Numbered from the stretch's first letter, positions 7,184-16,213 are shown. The stretch is 64,000 bases of DNA from Propioniciclava tarda (GCF_900182665.1 NZ_FXTL01000010.1:42757-106756), one strand, 5' to 3'. Numbers and translations are program-made. The notes: generated from the sequence alone by a model not told the origin.

Positions 7184-9699
7184 CCCCGGTGCGTATTCCG
7201 GCGCTCAGCCTCGTCGTCCTGATCGGCGTCTCGGGGTCGGGCAAGACCACGTTCGCCCGCGAGAAGTTCGCCCCGTACGAGGCGATCAGCAGCGACGCCT
7301 GCCGCGCGCTCGTGAGCGGCGACGAGAACAGCCAGGAGGCGTCCGGTGACGCCTTCGACGTGTTGCACTACGTCGCCGGCAAGCGTCTCGACCGCGGCCT
7401 ACTCACCGTCGTGGACGCCACCAATGTTGGCCGCGACTCGCGCGCCGCGCTGATCAAACTGGCCCGCGACCATGACGTGCTGCCGGTGGCGATCGTCCTG
7501 GACGCCGGCCTTGACGTGGCCATCGAGCGCAACCGGAACCGTCCGGATCGGCCCTTCGGCGACGGACCGATCCGGCGGCAGCAGGCGCAGTTGGCCAAGT
7601 CGATCAAGCACCTCGGCAAGGAAGGCTTCCGTCAGGTCCACATGCTGCGGGGTCCTGACGAGATCGCGGCGGCGTCCATCGTGCGCGAGCCGTTGCTCAA
7701 CGACCGGCGCGACCTCGCTGGACCGTTCGACATCGTCGGTGACGTCCACGGCTGCCTGGCTGAGCTGCTCGACCTGCTCGCTCGCCTCGGCTACGCCGTC
7801 CAGCGCGACGACGAGGGGCGTCCGATTGACGTCTCCCATCCCGACGGCCGGACGCTCGTGTTCGTCGGCGACCTCGTCGACCGCGGACCCGACATCGCCG
7901 GCGTCCTGCGGCTGGCGATCGGTGCGACGGCGTCCGGGCACGCGCTGGCCGTCCCGGGCAACCACGAGGCGAAGCTCATCCGGGCCCTCGACGGACACGA
8001 CGTCAAGCGCACCCACGGCATGGCCGAGACCCTCGACCAACTGGCCGTCGAGACGCCCGAGTTTCGGGCGGCGGTCCGAGCTTGGTGCTACGGGCTGGTC
8101 AGCCACTTGGTCCTCGATGACGGACGCCTCGTCGTCGCCCACGCCGGCCTCAAGGAGGCCTACCACGGACGCGCCTCGGGACGCGTCCGGGCGTTCGCCC
8201 TCTACGGCGACACGACGGGTGAGACCGACGACTACGGGCTGCCGGTCCGTTACCCGTGGGCCGAGGACTACCGGGGCCGCGCGCTCGTCGCCTACGGCCA
8301 CACCCCGACCCCGACGCTGGAGTGGGTCAACAACACGATCTGCCTCGACACCGGCTGCGTCTTCGGCGGACGCCTCTCGGCCCTGCGCTACCCCGAGCGT
8401 GAGACCGTCTCGGTGGACGCCGCGCGCGTCTACTTCGCGCCCGCGAAACCCTTGGTCGCGCCGGCCACGAGGGCCGTCGACGAGCTCCGAATCGACGACG
8501 TCAGCGGACGCCGCTCCATCGAGACGTCTGCGATGGGTCGGGTGACCATCACAGCCGAGGACGCCGCCGGCGCGCTCGAAGTGATGAGCCGTTTCGCGCT
8601 GCACCCGCGGTTGGTGCCCTACCTGCCGCCCACCATGTCGCCGGTGGCCACCTCGCGCCGCGAGGGCTACCTGGAGCACCCGGACGAGGCGTTCGCCCAG
8701 TTCGCCGAGTGGGGCGTGCCGCGGGTGATCTGCGAAGAGAAGCACATGGGCTCGCGGGCGGTCGTCTACCTACGCCCGGCCCGTCGACAGGCTCATGACC
8801 CCGGCGGCGCGGTCTACACGCGGACGGGCCGTTCCTTCTTCTCCCCCGCGGTCAGCGCCGAGTTGGTGACCAGAATCTCGGACGCCGTCTGCGCGGCCGG
8901 GCTGTTCGACGAGTTGGACACCGACTGGCTGCTCCTGGACGCCGAGTTGCTCCCCTGGTCGGTCAAGGCGACAGGACTGCTGCGCGAGCAGTACGCCCCC
9001 GTCGGCGCGGCGGCGCTGCTGGCACTGCCCCCGGCAGCCGACGCCCTGGCCGCCGCGGCGTCCAGGGGCCTGGACGTGAACGTCCTGGCGGCCCGCACCC
9101 AGCAGCGCCTGACGAACGCGCGCGCCTACGACGAGGCGTGGCGGCGCTACGTCTGGCCGACGGACGGGCTCGACGGCGTCCAGGTGGCACCGTTCCAGGT
9201 GCTGGCCGCCGAGGGACGCACCTTCGCCACCGTCGACCACGAGTGGCACCTGGGCGTGGCCGACCGACTGGTGCAGGTCAGCCCGGACCTGTTCCGTCCG
9301 ACCCGGCGGACGATCGTCGCCGTGACCGACGACGCCAGCCGCGCCGACGGCGTCCAGTGGTGGGAAGCCCTCACCGAGGCAGGAGGCGAGGGCATGGTCG
9401 TAAAACCCCTAGCCAACCTCACCAAGCTGCCCCAGGGCGGTCTCGCGCAGCCCGGGCTCAAGGTGCGCGGACGCGAGTACCTGCGGATCATCTACGGCCC
9501 GGACTACACCCTTCCCGAGAACCTCGGACGCCTCCGCGACCGCAACCTGTCGCGCAAGCGGTCGCTGGCGCTGCGGGAGTACGTGCTCGGGTTGGAGGCG
9601 CTCGACCGGCTGGTCGCGGGCGAGCCGCTGTGGCGCGTCCACGAGGCCGTCTTCGGGGTGCTGGCGTTGGAGTCCGAGCCGGTGGATCCCCGGCTATGA
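7180..9699 (+). CDS. pnkp: Polynucleotide kinase-phosphatase-ligase Pnkp
   Basis: An 839-residue three-domain RNA-repair enzyme. The kinase has the P-loop GVSGSGKTTF (about 15-24) and SSDACRALVSGDE, and phosphorylates 5'-OH ends. The metallophosphatase has DIVGDVHGCLAELL (about 184), GDLVDRGPD (about 229) and GNHEAKL (about 260), and removes 2',3'-cyclic phosphates. The adenylyltransferase-like ligase carries the nucleotidyl lysine in CEEKHMGSRAV (about 520) and LKVRGREYLRIIYGPDY near 770. Together with Hen1 it repairs RNAs cut by ribotoxins. The ATG overlaps the hen1 stop and the stop overlaps the next gene's ATG. A start at 7039 is rejected because it lies inside hen1. At 8784-8795 the coding sequence carries a REP-like core (see findings). 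Confidence 0.92.
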   Translation: MTPVRIPALSLVVLIGVSGSGKTTFAREKFAPYEAISSDACRALVSGDENSQEASGDAFDVLHYVAGKRLDRGLLTVVDATNVGRDSRAALIKLARDHDVLPVAIVLDAGLDVAIERNRNRPDRPFGDGPIRRQQAQLAKSIKHLGKEGFRQVHMLRGPDEIAAASIVREPLLNDRRDLAGPFDIVGDVHGCLAELLDLLARLGYAVQRDDEGRPIDVSHPDGRTLVFVGDLVDRGPDIAGVLRLAIGATASGHALAVPGNHEAKLIRALDGHDVKRTHGMAETLDQLAVETPEFRAAVRAWCYGLVSHLVLDDGRLVVAHAGLKEAYHGRASGRVRAFALYGDTTGETDDYGLPVRYPWAEDYRGRALVAYGHTPTPTLEWVNNTICLDTGCVFGGRLSALRYPERETVSVDAARVYFAPAKPLVAPATRAVDELRIDDVSGRRSIETSAMGRVTITAEDAAGALEVMSRFALHPRLVPYLPPTMSPVATSRREGYLEHPDEAFAQFAEWGVPRVICEEKHMGSRAVVYLRPARRQAHDPGGAVYTRTGRSFFSPAVSAELVTRISDAVCAAGLFDELDTDWLLLDAELLPWSVKATGLLREQYAPVGAAALLALPPAADALAAAASRGLDVNVLAARTQQRLTNARAYDEAWRRYVWPTDGLDGVQVAPFQVLAAEGRTFATVDHEWHLGVADRLVQVSPDLFRPTRRTIVAVTDDASRADGVQWWEALTEAGGEGMVVKPLANLTKLPQGGLAQPGLKVRGREYLRIIYGPDYTLPENLGRLRDRNLSRKRSLALREYVLGLEALDRLVAGEPLWRVHEAVFGVLALESEPVDPRL

Positions 9700-10322
9700 C
9701 GACCTGGCTGCACCGCTTCACCGTCAAGCCGCACCATCTGGACGCCTACCTCCCCCTGTGGCGGCGCGAGGTCACGCTGCGGCGGGCCTGCGGCTTCACC
9801 GTGCATCGCGCCTTCGTCGAGACGGACGCCGAGCCCAAGTTCACCTGGCTGTACTCGCATCCGGACGCCGATGCCCCGGCCCTGGTCGCGGCCGAGGCGG
9901 AGGCGTCCGTGCTGGCCGACGCGGCCCGGCCGCACGTGTTCGGCAATGTGGTGGTGCGCCCGGTCGACGTGGAGGTGCTGACGTCCGCGACGCCGGAGTC
10001 GATGGACGGCCGGATCGCGATCATGCGCCGCTACGACCTGACCGGCGACTGGGACGGCTTCTTGGAGGTGTGGCGCCGGATCGTCGGCGTCCGGGAGCGA
10101 CACGGATTCACCTGCCTGTTCGCAGTGGCGGATCGACCTCACGACCTGTTCACGTGGGCGTTCGACTTCGCCGGAGAGTGGGCGGACTTCCCCGCGGCCC
10201 AGCGCGGCTACTACGCCGATCCAGACCGCGTGGCTTTGCGCTCGGTGTTCGATCACATGGCCGACTACTCGATCCACCCCGCCCGGCAGCTAGTCATCGA
10301 CGAGGAGCCGGCCAACAACTGA
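9696..10322 (+). CDS. NIPSNAP-like protein with two dimeric alpha/beta-barrel repeats, third gene of the RNA-repair operon
   Basis: A 208-residue soluble protein without signal peptide or membrane segment. It contains two similar halves. Residues about 5-95 include FTVKPHHLDAYLPLWRRE, GFTVHRAFVET and FTWLYSH; residues about 110-200 include YDLTGDWDGFLEVWRRIV, HGFTCLFAVAD and FTWAFDF. The shared pattern (helix ending LWRR/VWRR, then GFT, then FTW) suggests duplicated ferredoxin-like domains of the NIPSNAP or antibiotic-monooxygenase type. The ATG overlaps the pnkp stop (ATGA), so it is co-translated with the RNA-repair enzymes. No catalytic residues can be assigned. Role unknown; a substrate sensor or partner of Hen1/Pnkp is an inference from gene order. 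Confidence 0.7.
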   Translation: MTTWLHRFTVKPHHLDAYLPLWRREVTLRRACGFTVHRAFVETDAEPKFTWLYSHPDADAPALVAAEAEASVLADAARPHVFGNVVVRPVDVEVLTSATPESMDGRIAIMRRYDLTGDWDGFLEVWRRIVGVRERHGFTCLFAVADRPHDLFTWAFDFAGEWADFPAAQRGYYADPDRVALRSVFDHMADYSIHPARQLVIDEEPANN

Positions 10323-10351
10323 CTGTCTGGTGCTCATGGGAGAGTAGTTCC

Positions 10352-11224
10352 GTGCGCATTGCCACCTGGAACGTGAACTCGATCCGTCCCCGACTGCCCC
10401 GGTTCGTGCCGTGGCTGGAGCAGCGACGGCCCGACGTCGTCTGCTTGCAAGAGACCAAGGTCTCGGACGCCGCCTTTGTCGAGTTGCTCGGCGACGACCT
10501 CGCGCGACTGGGCTACCAAGTCGCCCACCACGGCCAGGGGCAGTGGAACGGTGTGGCGGTGTTGTCGCGGGTGGGCCTGGAGGCTCCGTCCGCGGGCCTC
10601 GTGGGCGACCCGGGCTTCCCTGATCCGGGCACGCTGGAGGCTCGTGCGGTGAGCGCGACGTGCGGGGGCGTCCGGGTGACGTCGGTCTACGTGCCGAACG
10701 GGCGGACGGTGGGCGATCCGCACTACCACTACAAGTTGGCCTGGCTCGCTGCGCTGCGGACGGCGGCCGCGGACTGGCCAGGCGACCAAGTGATCTGCGG
10801 CGACTACAACATCGCGCCGACTGACGCCGACGTGTTCGACCCGGCCGCCTACGCGACCGAGACCCACGTGACGCCGCCCGAGCGGGCCGCGCTGGCGGCG
10901 CTGCAGTCGATCGGGCTGCGCGACGTCGTGCGCGAGCGCTGGCCGGACGATCGGGTGTTCTCCTACTGGGACTACCGCGCCGGCATGTTCCACATGAACC
11001 TCGGCATGCGGATCGACCTGATCCTGGCGTCCGGCGCGGTCGCGGATCGGCGCGCTGCGGCCTGGATCGATCGCGAGGCCCGCAAGGGCACGGGCCCGTC
11101 CGATCATGCACCGGTGATCCTCGACCTGGACGAGGCGCCCGACGGCGACATCGGTCCGATGGTGCCGCCGCCGTCCAATCCGTCGTCCGGGCGCGGACGC
11201 CGGCTGCCGCAGGCGAAGGGCTAG
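10352..11224 (+). CDS. xthA: Exodeoxyribonuclease III
   Basis: A 290-residue endonuclease/exonuclease/phosphatase-fold AP endonuclease of base-excision repair. Motifs in order: RIATWNVNSIRPRL at the N-terminus, CLQETK (about 35), YVPNGR, CGDYNIAPTDADV (about 150), YWDYRAGMFHMNLGMRIDLIL and GPSDHAPVIL (about 252). These include the Asn-Asp and Asp-His catalytic pairs. The GTG start immediately precedes the conserved first strand; the 29-base gap to the upstream gene holds no convincing Shine-Dalgarno site. About 30 C-terminal residues beyond the catalytic fold are Pro/Ser/Arg-rich. Confidence 0.9.
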   Translation: MRIATWNVNSIRPRLPRFVPWLEQRRPDVVCLQETKVSDAAFVELLGDDLARLGYQVAHHGQGQWNGVAVLSRVGLEAPSAGLVGDPGFPDPGTLEARAVSATCGGVRVTSVYVPNGRTVGDPHYHYKLAWLAALRTAAADWPGDQVICGDYNIAPTDADVFDPAAYATETHVTPPERAALAALQSIGLRDVVRERWPDDRVFSYWDYRAGMFHMNLGMRIDLILASGAVADRRAAAWIDREARKGTGPSDHAPVILDLDEAPDGDIGPMVPPPSNPSSGRGRRLPQAKG

Positions 11225-11472
11225 CTCCAGGCGCCCATGGCGCCGGTGAACTGGGCGGCGATGATCGCGACGACGCCGTCCACGTCGACGGTGCCATCCG
11301 GCCCACCACAAGCATGGGGCGGCTTGTGGCTGTGGGGCGGCGCTGAAGCTTCATGAGTGGGCTGGCTGGCGCAGTGGTCGACGTTGCCATTCTTGGGCGG
11401 ACGCGGTCATCGAGACAGCGCTCGTCCAGTTGGGTTCCGGTGCTGCAGGAACCAATCGAAGAGCTCGCGCTA
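11225..11472. other. Intergenic stretch between xthA and the terC leader
   Basis: No supported gene. It contains an 8-bp inverted repeat (CCACAAGC at 11306-11313 with GCTTGTGG at 11322-11329) that could help end xthA transcription, though no U-tract follows. On the minus strand one frame ends at 11222 with readable text (PDGTVDVDGVVAIIAAQF), but it has no convincing upstream start or family match. Confidence 0.4.
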
Positions 11473-11508
11473 GTTGACGCGTCAACGTTCGTCTGTCAAG
11501 ATTTTGCC
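11473..11508 (+). promoter_or_regulatory. Predicted promoter and palindrome upstream of the terC leader
   Basis: GTTGACGCGTCAAC (11473-11486) is a perfect 14-base palindrome that includes a good -35 box TTGACG (11474-11479). Seventeen bases later comes CAAGAT (11497-11502), a weak -10. The overlap of a palindrome with the -35 box suggests a repressor site, possibly for a metal regulator; the identity is unknown. Confidence 0.45.
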
Positions 11509-11511
11509 CCA

Positions 11512-11618
11512 CGAGGGGAGTACTTCTCAAAGTCGACGCCGGTCATGGCGCGGGGCCCACGCTCCGCCCGGCGCGCGCCCGCAGGGTGAAGGAGACCTCG
11601 CAAGCACAAGCTGCGAGG
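11512..11618 (+). promoter_or_regulatory. yybP-ykoY-type (manganese) riboswitch with translational expression platform
   Basis: The aptamer runs 11512-11600: CGAGG, the hallmark GGGGAGTA, a GACGCCGGTCA segment, GC-rich arms, then GGTGAAGGAGACCTCG. The first CGAGG pairs with the final CCTCG (P1). The same 3' strand can instead form CCTCGCA (11596-11602) with TGCGAGG (11612-11618), which would hide the GAGG ribosome site of terC. Ligand-stabilised P1 would therefore free the ribosome site, giving an ON switch. The family is known to sense Mn2+ and to precede TerC-type genes. Confidence 0.8.
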
Positions 11619-11623
11619 ACCCG

Positions 11624-12604
11624 ATGTCACTGCTCACCACGACCATCGCCACCCCAACCCTGTGGGTCATCACCGTCGCCGGGGTGCTGGCCCTGGTCGC
11701 GTTCGACTTTCTGCTCACCCGCCGCCCCCACGATGTTTCGATGCGCGAGGCCCTGGGCTGGTCCGGCTTCTACATCGCCCTTCCGCTCCTCTTCGGCGTC
11801 TGGGTGTGGCAGGCCCACGGCTCGGAGGTCGGCCTCGAGTTCTACACCGGCTATCTCGTCGAGAAGACGCTGTCGGTCGACAATCTCTTCATCTTCATCC
11901 TGATCCTGTCGTCGTTTGCCGTGCCCCGCGTGCTGCAGCAACGGGTGCTGTTGATCGGCATCGTCGGCGCCCTGATTCTTCGTGCCGCGTTCATCGCGCT
12001 GGGTGCGGTCCTGATCGCCCAGTTCTCCTGGATGTTCTTGATCTTCGGCGCCATCTTGCTCGTCACGGCGTGGGGCGTCCTGAGGGACGCACGCCACGGC
12101 GGTCATTCTCTTGATGTCTCCGAACTGCGTCTCGTGCGTTTGGCTCGCCGCTGGTTCCCGGTCACCGACGACTACCGGGGCACCCGCCTCAGCGTCTCTC
12201 AAGCCGGACGTCGCGCGCTCACGCCACTGGCACTCGTCGTGATCGCCATCTTGGGCACCGATGTGGTGTTCGCGGTTGACTCCGTGCCGGCCGTGTATGG
12301 AATCACCGGCGACCCCTACCTCGTGTTCGTCACCAACGCTTTCGCACTCCTCGGCCTGCGCGCGCTCTACTTCGTCTTGGAAGGAGCCTTGGCCAAGCTC
12401 CGACACCTTGGCTTCGGGCTGGCGTTCATCCTCGCGTTCATCGGCGTCAAGCTCGGGCTGCATTGGGCTCACGGCGTGTGGTCCTGGGTGCCGAGCGTGC
12501 CGACCTTGGCGTCCCTGGTCGTCATCGTGGTCGCCCTGGCGGTGGTCACCGCCACCAGCCTCATCGCCGAGCGTCGCGAGCACGACGGCGCCCGCATCGC
12601 CTAG
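11624..12604 (+). CDS. terC: TerC-family membrane protein, probable manganese exporter
   Basis: A 326-residue integral membrane protein with about eight to nine hydrophobic segments. The two family signatures are present: VEKTLSVDNLFIFILI near 75-90 and GTDVVFAVDSVPAVYGIT near 210-227, whose acidic residues within the membrane are thought to bind metal. TerC/Alx proteins export Mn2+, which agrees with the yybP-ykoY leader directly upstream. ATG at 11624 is chosen because it follows the GAGG released by the riboswitch; an in-frame start at 11474 would lie upstream of the aptamer. The gene carries only about two GGACGCC words, fewer than most neighbours. Confidence 0.88.
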   Translation: MSLLTTTIATPTLWVITVAGVLALVAFDFLLTRRPHDVSMREALGWSGFYIALPLLFGVWVWQAHGSEVGLEFYTGYLVEKTLSVDNLFIFILILSSFAVPRVLQQRVLLIGIVGALILRAAFIALGAVLIAQFSWMFLIFGAILLVTAWGVLRDARHGGHSLDVSELRLVRLARRWFPVTDDYRGTRLSVSQAGRRALTPLALVVIAILGTDVVFAVDSVPAVYGITGDPYLVFVTNAFALLGLRALYFVLEGALAKLRHLGFGLAFILAFIGVKLGLHWAHGVWSWVPSVPTLASLVVIVVALAVVTATSLIAERREHDGARIA

Positions 12605-12645
12605 TGGGCCTCACCCGACGTCCGGGCGTCTGACACACTTCCGTC

Positions 12646-13902
12646 ATGGCCCGGATCGTCGTGGTGGGGGGCTCGTTGCCCGGCATGGCCGCGGCGGCGC
12701 GCCTGGCGAAGGCCGGCCACCAGGTCACCATCGTCGAGAAGCGTGACCGCCTGGGCGGACGCCTGGCAGAGCCCGGCGCCTGGGCTCCGGTCCTGCCGTT
12801 CCCGGCCCCGCTCAAGGACCTGTTTCGCAAGTCCGGACGCGCGTTCGACGCCGAGTTCGGACGCCGCGGGCTCCGCCTGATCCCCGCGCCGAACGTCGAA
12901 CATCACTTCGCCGACGGCACCCGGCTGTCGTGGCCGACCGACCGCGCCGAGCAGTGGCGCCTCATGAGCGAGCGCTACTCCCCCGACGTCGCGACCCGCT
13001 GGCGCGACCTGCTCGACGATCTCGACGAGTCCTGGCAGCTGATGCGTCCGTTGGGCCTCGAGGGCGAGCTGATCGACCGCGCCCAGATCACCTCCCGTCG
13101 CCATCGCCTCGACCCGAAGCTCACCATCGAGGCTCTCGCCCGCCGCCAGCCCCACCCGCACCTCGGATCCCTCGTCCGCGACGTCGCCTTCCGCGTCGGA
13201 TCAGACCCCTACCGGACGCCGGCCTGGCTCGCCACCCGCCTCAGCGTCGACCGCATGTTCGGCCGCTGGCTCCTCGTGGACGCCGACGACCGCCCGCAGC
13301 CGGCCACGGCCATCCTCGACGTCTTGGCCCAGCGGCTCGCGACCCGCGGCGTCCGAGTCGTGACGAAAGCCCTGGTCACGTCGATCTCGTCGACGCGCGT
13401 CACGACCGACCAGGCAGCCTTCGACGGCGACGCCGTCATCAGCACGATCAACCCCTGGGTGCAGCCGCGCCTGGTGGGCGACACCTCGTGGGCCACCCGG
13501 CTCACCACGGCACGCCTGCGTCCGGCCCTGGCGCCGCACGTGACCGTCACCCACCTGCCCCAGCAAGAACCCTTCAGCGAGCAGGTCCGGCACACAGCGT
13601 CCGGACCGATCGTCACCTACCGACGCCCGACCGAGTCCGGCACCGAGGTGATCGTCCACGATCATGCACGGCCCACGCCGGCCGCTAGCTACGGCGCCCG
13701 CTGGGACGGCCACGCCTCCTGGCTCCTTCGTCCCGCCGTCCGGACGCCTCGCAAGCTGGCGCTGTACGTCGCGTCGGCGTCCGGCCGGGGTGGAAACGAG
13801 CCCTGGGCGCAACTGCTGACAGCAGCCCTGGCCACCTACGCCGCGCACGAGGACCTCACCGGCGAGGACATCCGCCCCAGCAACCGCGACTACAAGCCCT
13901 GA
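12646..13902 (+). CDS. NAD(P)/FAD-dependent oxidoreductase, phytoene-desaturase-like
   Basis: A 418-residue flavoprotein with an N-terminal Rossmann dinucleotide site (RIVVVGGSLPGMAAAARLAKAGHQ) followed by VEKRDRLGGRL, the FAD signature of the amine-oxidase/phytoene-desaturase superfamily. A second conserved segment DAVISTINPW lies near 265. No membrane anchor is seen. A weak -10-like CACACT lies six bases before the ATG, so the mRNA may be leaderless. A prenyl synthase is encoded about 3 kb downstream, so an isoprenoid substrate is possible but unproven. The substrate cannot be read from sequence. Confidence 0.7.
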   Translation: MARIVVVGGSLPGMAAAARLAKAGHQVTIVEKRDRLGGRLAEPGAWAPVLPFPAPLKDLFRKSGRAFDAEFGRRGLRLIPAPNVEHHFADGTRLSWPTDRAEQWRLMSERYSPDVATRWRDLLDDLDESWQLMRPLGLEGELIDRAQITSRRHRLDPKLTIEALARRQPHPHLGSLVRDVAFRVGSDPYRTPAWLATRLSVDRMFGRWLLVDADDRPQPATAILDVLAQRLATRGVRVVTKALVTSISSTRVTTDQAAFDGDAVISTINPWVQPRLVGDTSWATRLTTARLRPALAPHVTVTHLPQQEPFSEQVRHTASGPIVTYRRPTESGTEVIVHDHARPTPAASYGARWDGHASWLLRPAVRTPRKLALYVASASGRGGNEPWAQLLTAALATYAAHEDLTGEDIRPSNRDYKP

Positions 13903-13987
13903 CGGACGCGTCCCGGCGGACGCAACTGGGCTGCCGTCGGCGCAGGCACTAAACTCTCTCGACGGCCACGTCCGGAGGGAACCCCAC

Positions 13988-16213
13988 TTGACCAACTCGT
14001 CCGACGCCTACTCGCCCGATGCCGGCGTCTCCAGTGACGTCCTGTCCCGCGAACTCGCGATCGAGCAGGCGCACGTGGATGCCGTCTACGAGCGGCTGGG
14101 CGTGGCGACGAAGTCGGCCCGCAGCGCGGCCGAGAGCGGCCAGGAGCTCTACCGCTCCGATCGGGGCTCGTGGGTCCGCGAGGAGGACGGCACCGCCCTC
14201 TTCGAACGGGACGCGTTCGCCTTCCAGGCCGCCAAGCGCCTCGCCATCCTGGACGCCGAGCACGAGGGCCTCGTCTTCGGCCGCCTCGACCACACCGACC
14301 GCGAGGTCCGCTACATCGGACGCATCGGCGTCCGCGATGCCGAGTACGAGCCGCTGGTGATCGACTGGCGGGCCCCCGCCGCCGAGCCCTTCTACCGCGC
14401 AACCCCGAACAACCCCATGGACGTCGTCCGCCGCCGCGTCCTGCGTTGCCGGGCGGACAAGGTCATCGGCATCGAGGACGACCTGCTGGATGCCGAAGCC
14501 AACATCGACGACCTGCCCATCGTCGGCGAGGGCGCGCTGATGGCCGCCCTGTCGCGCGCCCGCGGCAAGCACATGCGCGACATCGTCGCGACGATCCAGG
14601 CCGAGCAGGACGAGGCGATCCGCGCCGACCACCGCGGCGTCACCGTGATCTCCGGCGGACCCGGCACCGGTAAGACCGTCGTAGCCCTGCACCGCGCCGC
14701 CTTTCTGCTCTACTCCAACCGGCGCAGGTTCGAGCGCGGCGGCATCCTCGTCGTCGGCCCCGGACCCGTCTTCATGAACTACATCGAGCGCGTCCTGCCG
14801 TCCCTCGGCGAGGACTCCGTCACGCTCCGGGCCATCGGGGCGGTGGCGTCCGACGTCCTACCGGACGTCCGCGCGACCCGCATCGACGACGCCCTGGCCG
14901 CGAACGTCAAGGGCAGCCTCCGCATGGTCACGCTGATCAAGCGGCTCGTGAATCTGCCGCTGTCCGACGGGCCCACCCAGCTGCTAACCACGGTCAAGGG
15001 CAACGTCCTCAAGCTGGACGCCTCCGCCCTCGACCGCATCCGCACCTCGGTCGCCGCGCACGGCAAGCTCAACGCGTCCCGGGACGCCGCCGAGCGCGCG
15101 GTGCTCGCTGCCTTGCGGCCGCAGGTCCCCGAGGAACTCGGGTTGGACGCCGACGCGATCGACGACCTGATCACGAGTTCGAGCGCCTACCGGACGTTCC
15201 TCAGCACCTGGTGGCCGCCGCTGGTCCCGACCGAGGTGCTGCGCCGCCTCGCGGACGCCGGCGTCGTCGACCGCATCGCCACCGACCTACTGACCGAGGC
15301 CGAACGCGCCGCGCTCACGGCGTCCTATGCCACCCACGACGACTGGTCGGTCGCCGACACCGCGCTGCTGGACGAGCTCGCCGCCATCCTCGGACCCCTC
15401 CCGCGCGACGCCGGCGACAGCGACCCCACGCTCTTCCTCACCTCCGGCGCCGAGGTGTCGGAGCTGGTCACCATGGCCGACCGCTACACGCGCTCCATCG
15501 AGGCCGACCCCGACGACGACAGCGTCGAGAACTACGCCCACCTGCTCATCGACGAGTCCCAGGACGTGACCCCCATGCAGTGGCGGATGCTCCGCCGCCG
15601 CGGGCCGCAGGCGTCCTGGACGATCGTCGGCGACCTGGCGCAGAGTTCGTGGCCAGATCTGGACGAGGTCGGACGCGCCGTGCGCGAACTGATCGGCTCC
15701 GCGCCGCACCGCGAGTTCCGGCTCTCGGTGAACTATCGCTCCCCCAAGGAGGTCTTCGACCTCGCCGCCGAGATCGTCAAGCGCGCCTACCCCAAGGCCG
15801 ATCTGCCGACGGCCGTCCGGTCGACGGGCAACGAGCCCGAGCTGGCGCGGGTCTCCGAGGCCGCCCTGGTCAGCGATCTCGCCGCCCGGATCGACACCCT
15901 CACCGACCAAGTCCCAGGCACCGTGGGCGTCATCGTCCCGCCGTCCCGCATCGAAGCCCTGCAGGCGGCGGTGCTGCGCCGGCTGGCGTCCGAGATGAAC
16001 TCGGTCGACATCGACCGGGTCTGGTTCGTCACGCCGCTGGAGGCGAAGGGCCTCGAGTACGACGCCGTGGTGGTCGTGTCGCCGGACGAGGTCGTGGCCG
16101 AGTCGCCCGGCGGCGTCCGCGTGCTCTACGTGGCGCTGACGCGTCCGACGCAGCTGCTCGTCACGCTCGATGTGGGGGAATCTGCCGGAGCCTGGCGACG
16201 ATCTCGTTCGTAG
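13988..16213 (+). CDS. helD: HelD-like RNA polymerase-recycling ATPase (UvrD/Rep-like)
   Basis: A 741-residue superfamily-1 ATPase of the actinobacterial HelD type, which removes stalled RNA polymerase from DNA. The N-terminal part starts with a helical segment (ELAIEQAHVDAVYERL) and GRIGVRDAEYEPLVIDWRAP. Walker A is SGGPGTGKTVVALHRAAFLLY (about 220-240, written in two pieces here: SGGPGTGKT and VVALHRAAFLLY). Walker B is LLIDESQDVTPMQW (about 520), and later motifs are SVNYRSP and YVALTRPTQLL. The TTG start follows GGAGGG by about six bases. A -10-like TAAACT lies at 13950-13955. Its end overlaps the convergent metF gene by 53 bases. Confidence 0.85.
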   Translation: MTNSSDAYSPDAGVSSDVLSRELAIEQAHVDAVYERLGVATKSARSAAESGQELYRSDRGSWVREEDGTALFERDAFAFQAAKRLAILDAEHEGLVFGRLDHTDREVRYIGRIGVRDAEYEPLVIDWRAPAAEPFYRATPNNPMDVVRRRVLRCRADKVIGIEDDLLDAEANIDDLPIVGEGALMAALSRARGKHMRDIVATIQAEQDEAIRADHRGVTVISGGPGTGKTVVALHRAAFLLYSNRRRFERGGILVVGPGPVFMNYIERVLPSLGEDSVTLRAIGAVASDVLPDVRATRIDDALAANVKGSLRMVTLIKRLVNLPLSDGPTQLLTTVKGNVLKLDASALDRIRTSVAAHGKLNASRDAAERAVLAALRPQVPEELGLDADAIDDLITSSSAYRTFLSTWWPPLVPTEVLRRLADAGVVDRIATDLLTEAERAALTASYATHDDWSVADTALLDELAAILGPLPRDAGDSDPTLFLTSGAEVSELVTMADRYTRSIEADPDDDSVENYAHLLIDESQDVTPMQWRMLRRRGPQASWTIVGDLAQSSWPDLDEVGRAVRELIGSAPHREFRLSVNYRSPKEVFDLAAEIVKRAYPKADLPTAVRSTGNEPELARVSEAALVSDLAARIDTLTDQVPGTVGVIVPPSRIEALQAAVLRRLASEMNSVDIDRVWFVTPLEAKGLEYDAVVVVSPDEVVAESPGGVRVLYVALTRPTQLLVTLDVGESAGAWRRSRS

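Noticed and set aside
11222..11345. Minus-strand gene end at 11222 (PDGTVDVDGVV...)
   Set aside because: Readable protein-like text but no start, no ribosome site and no family that I recognise; may be chance or a fragment.
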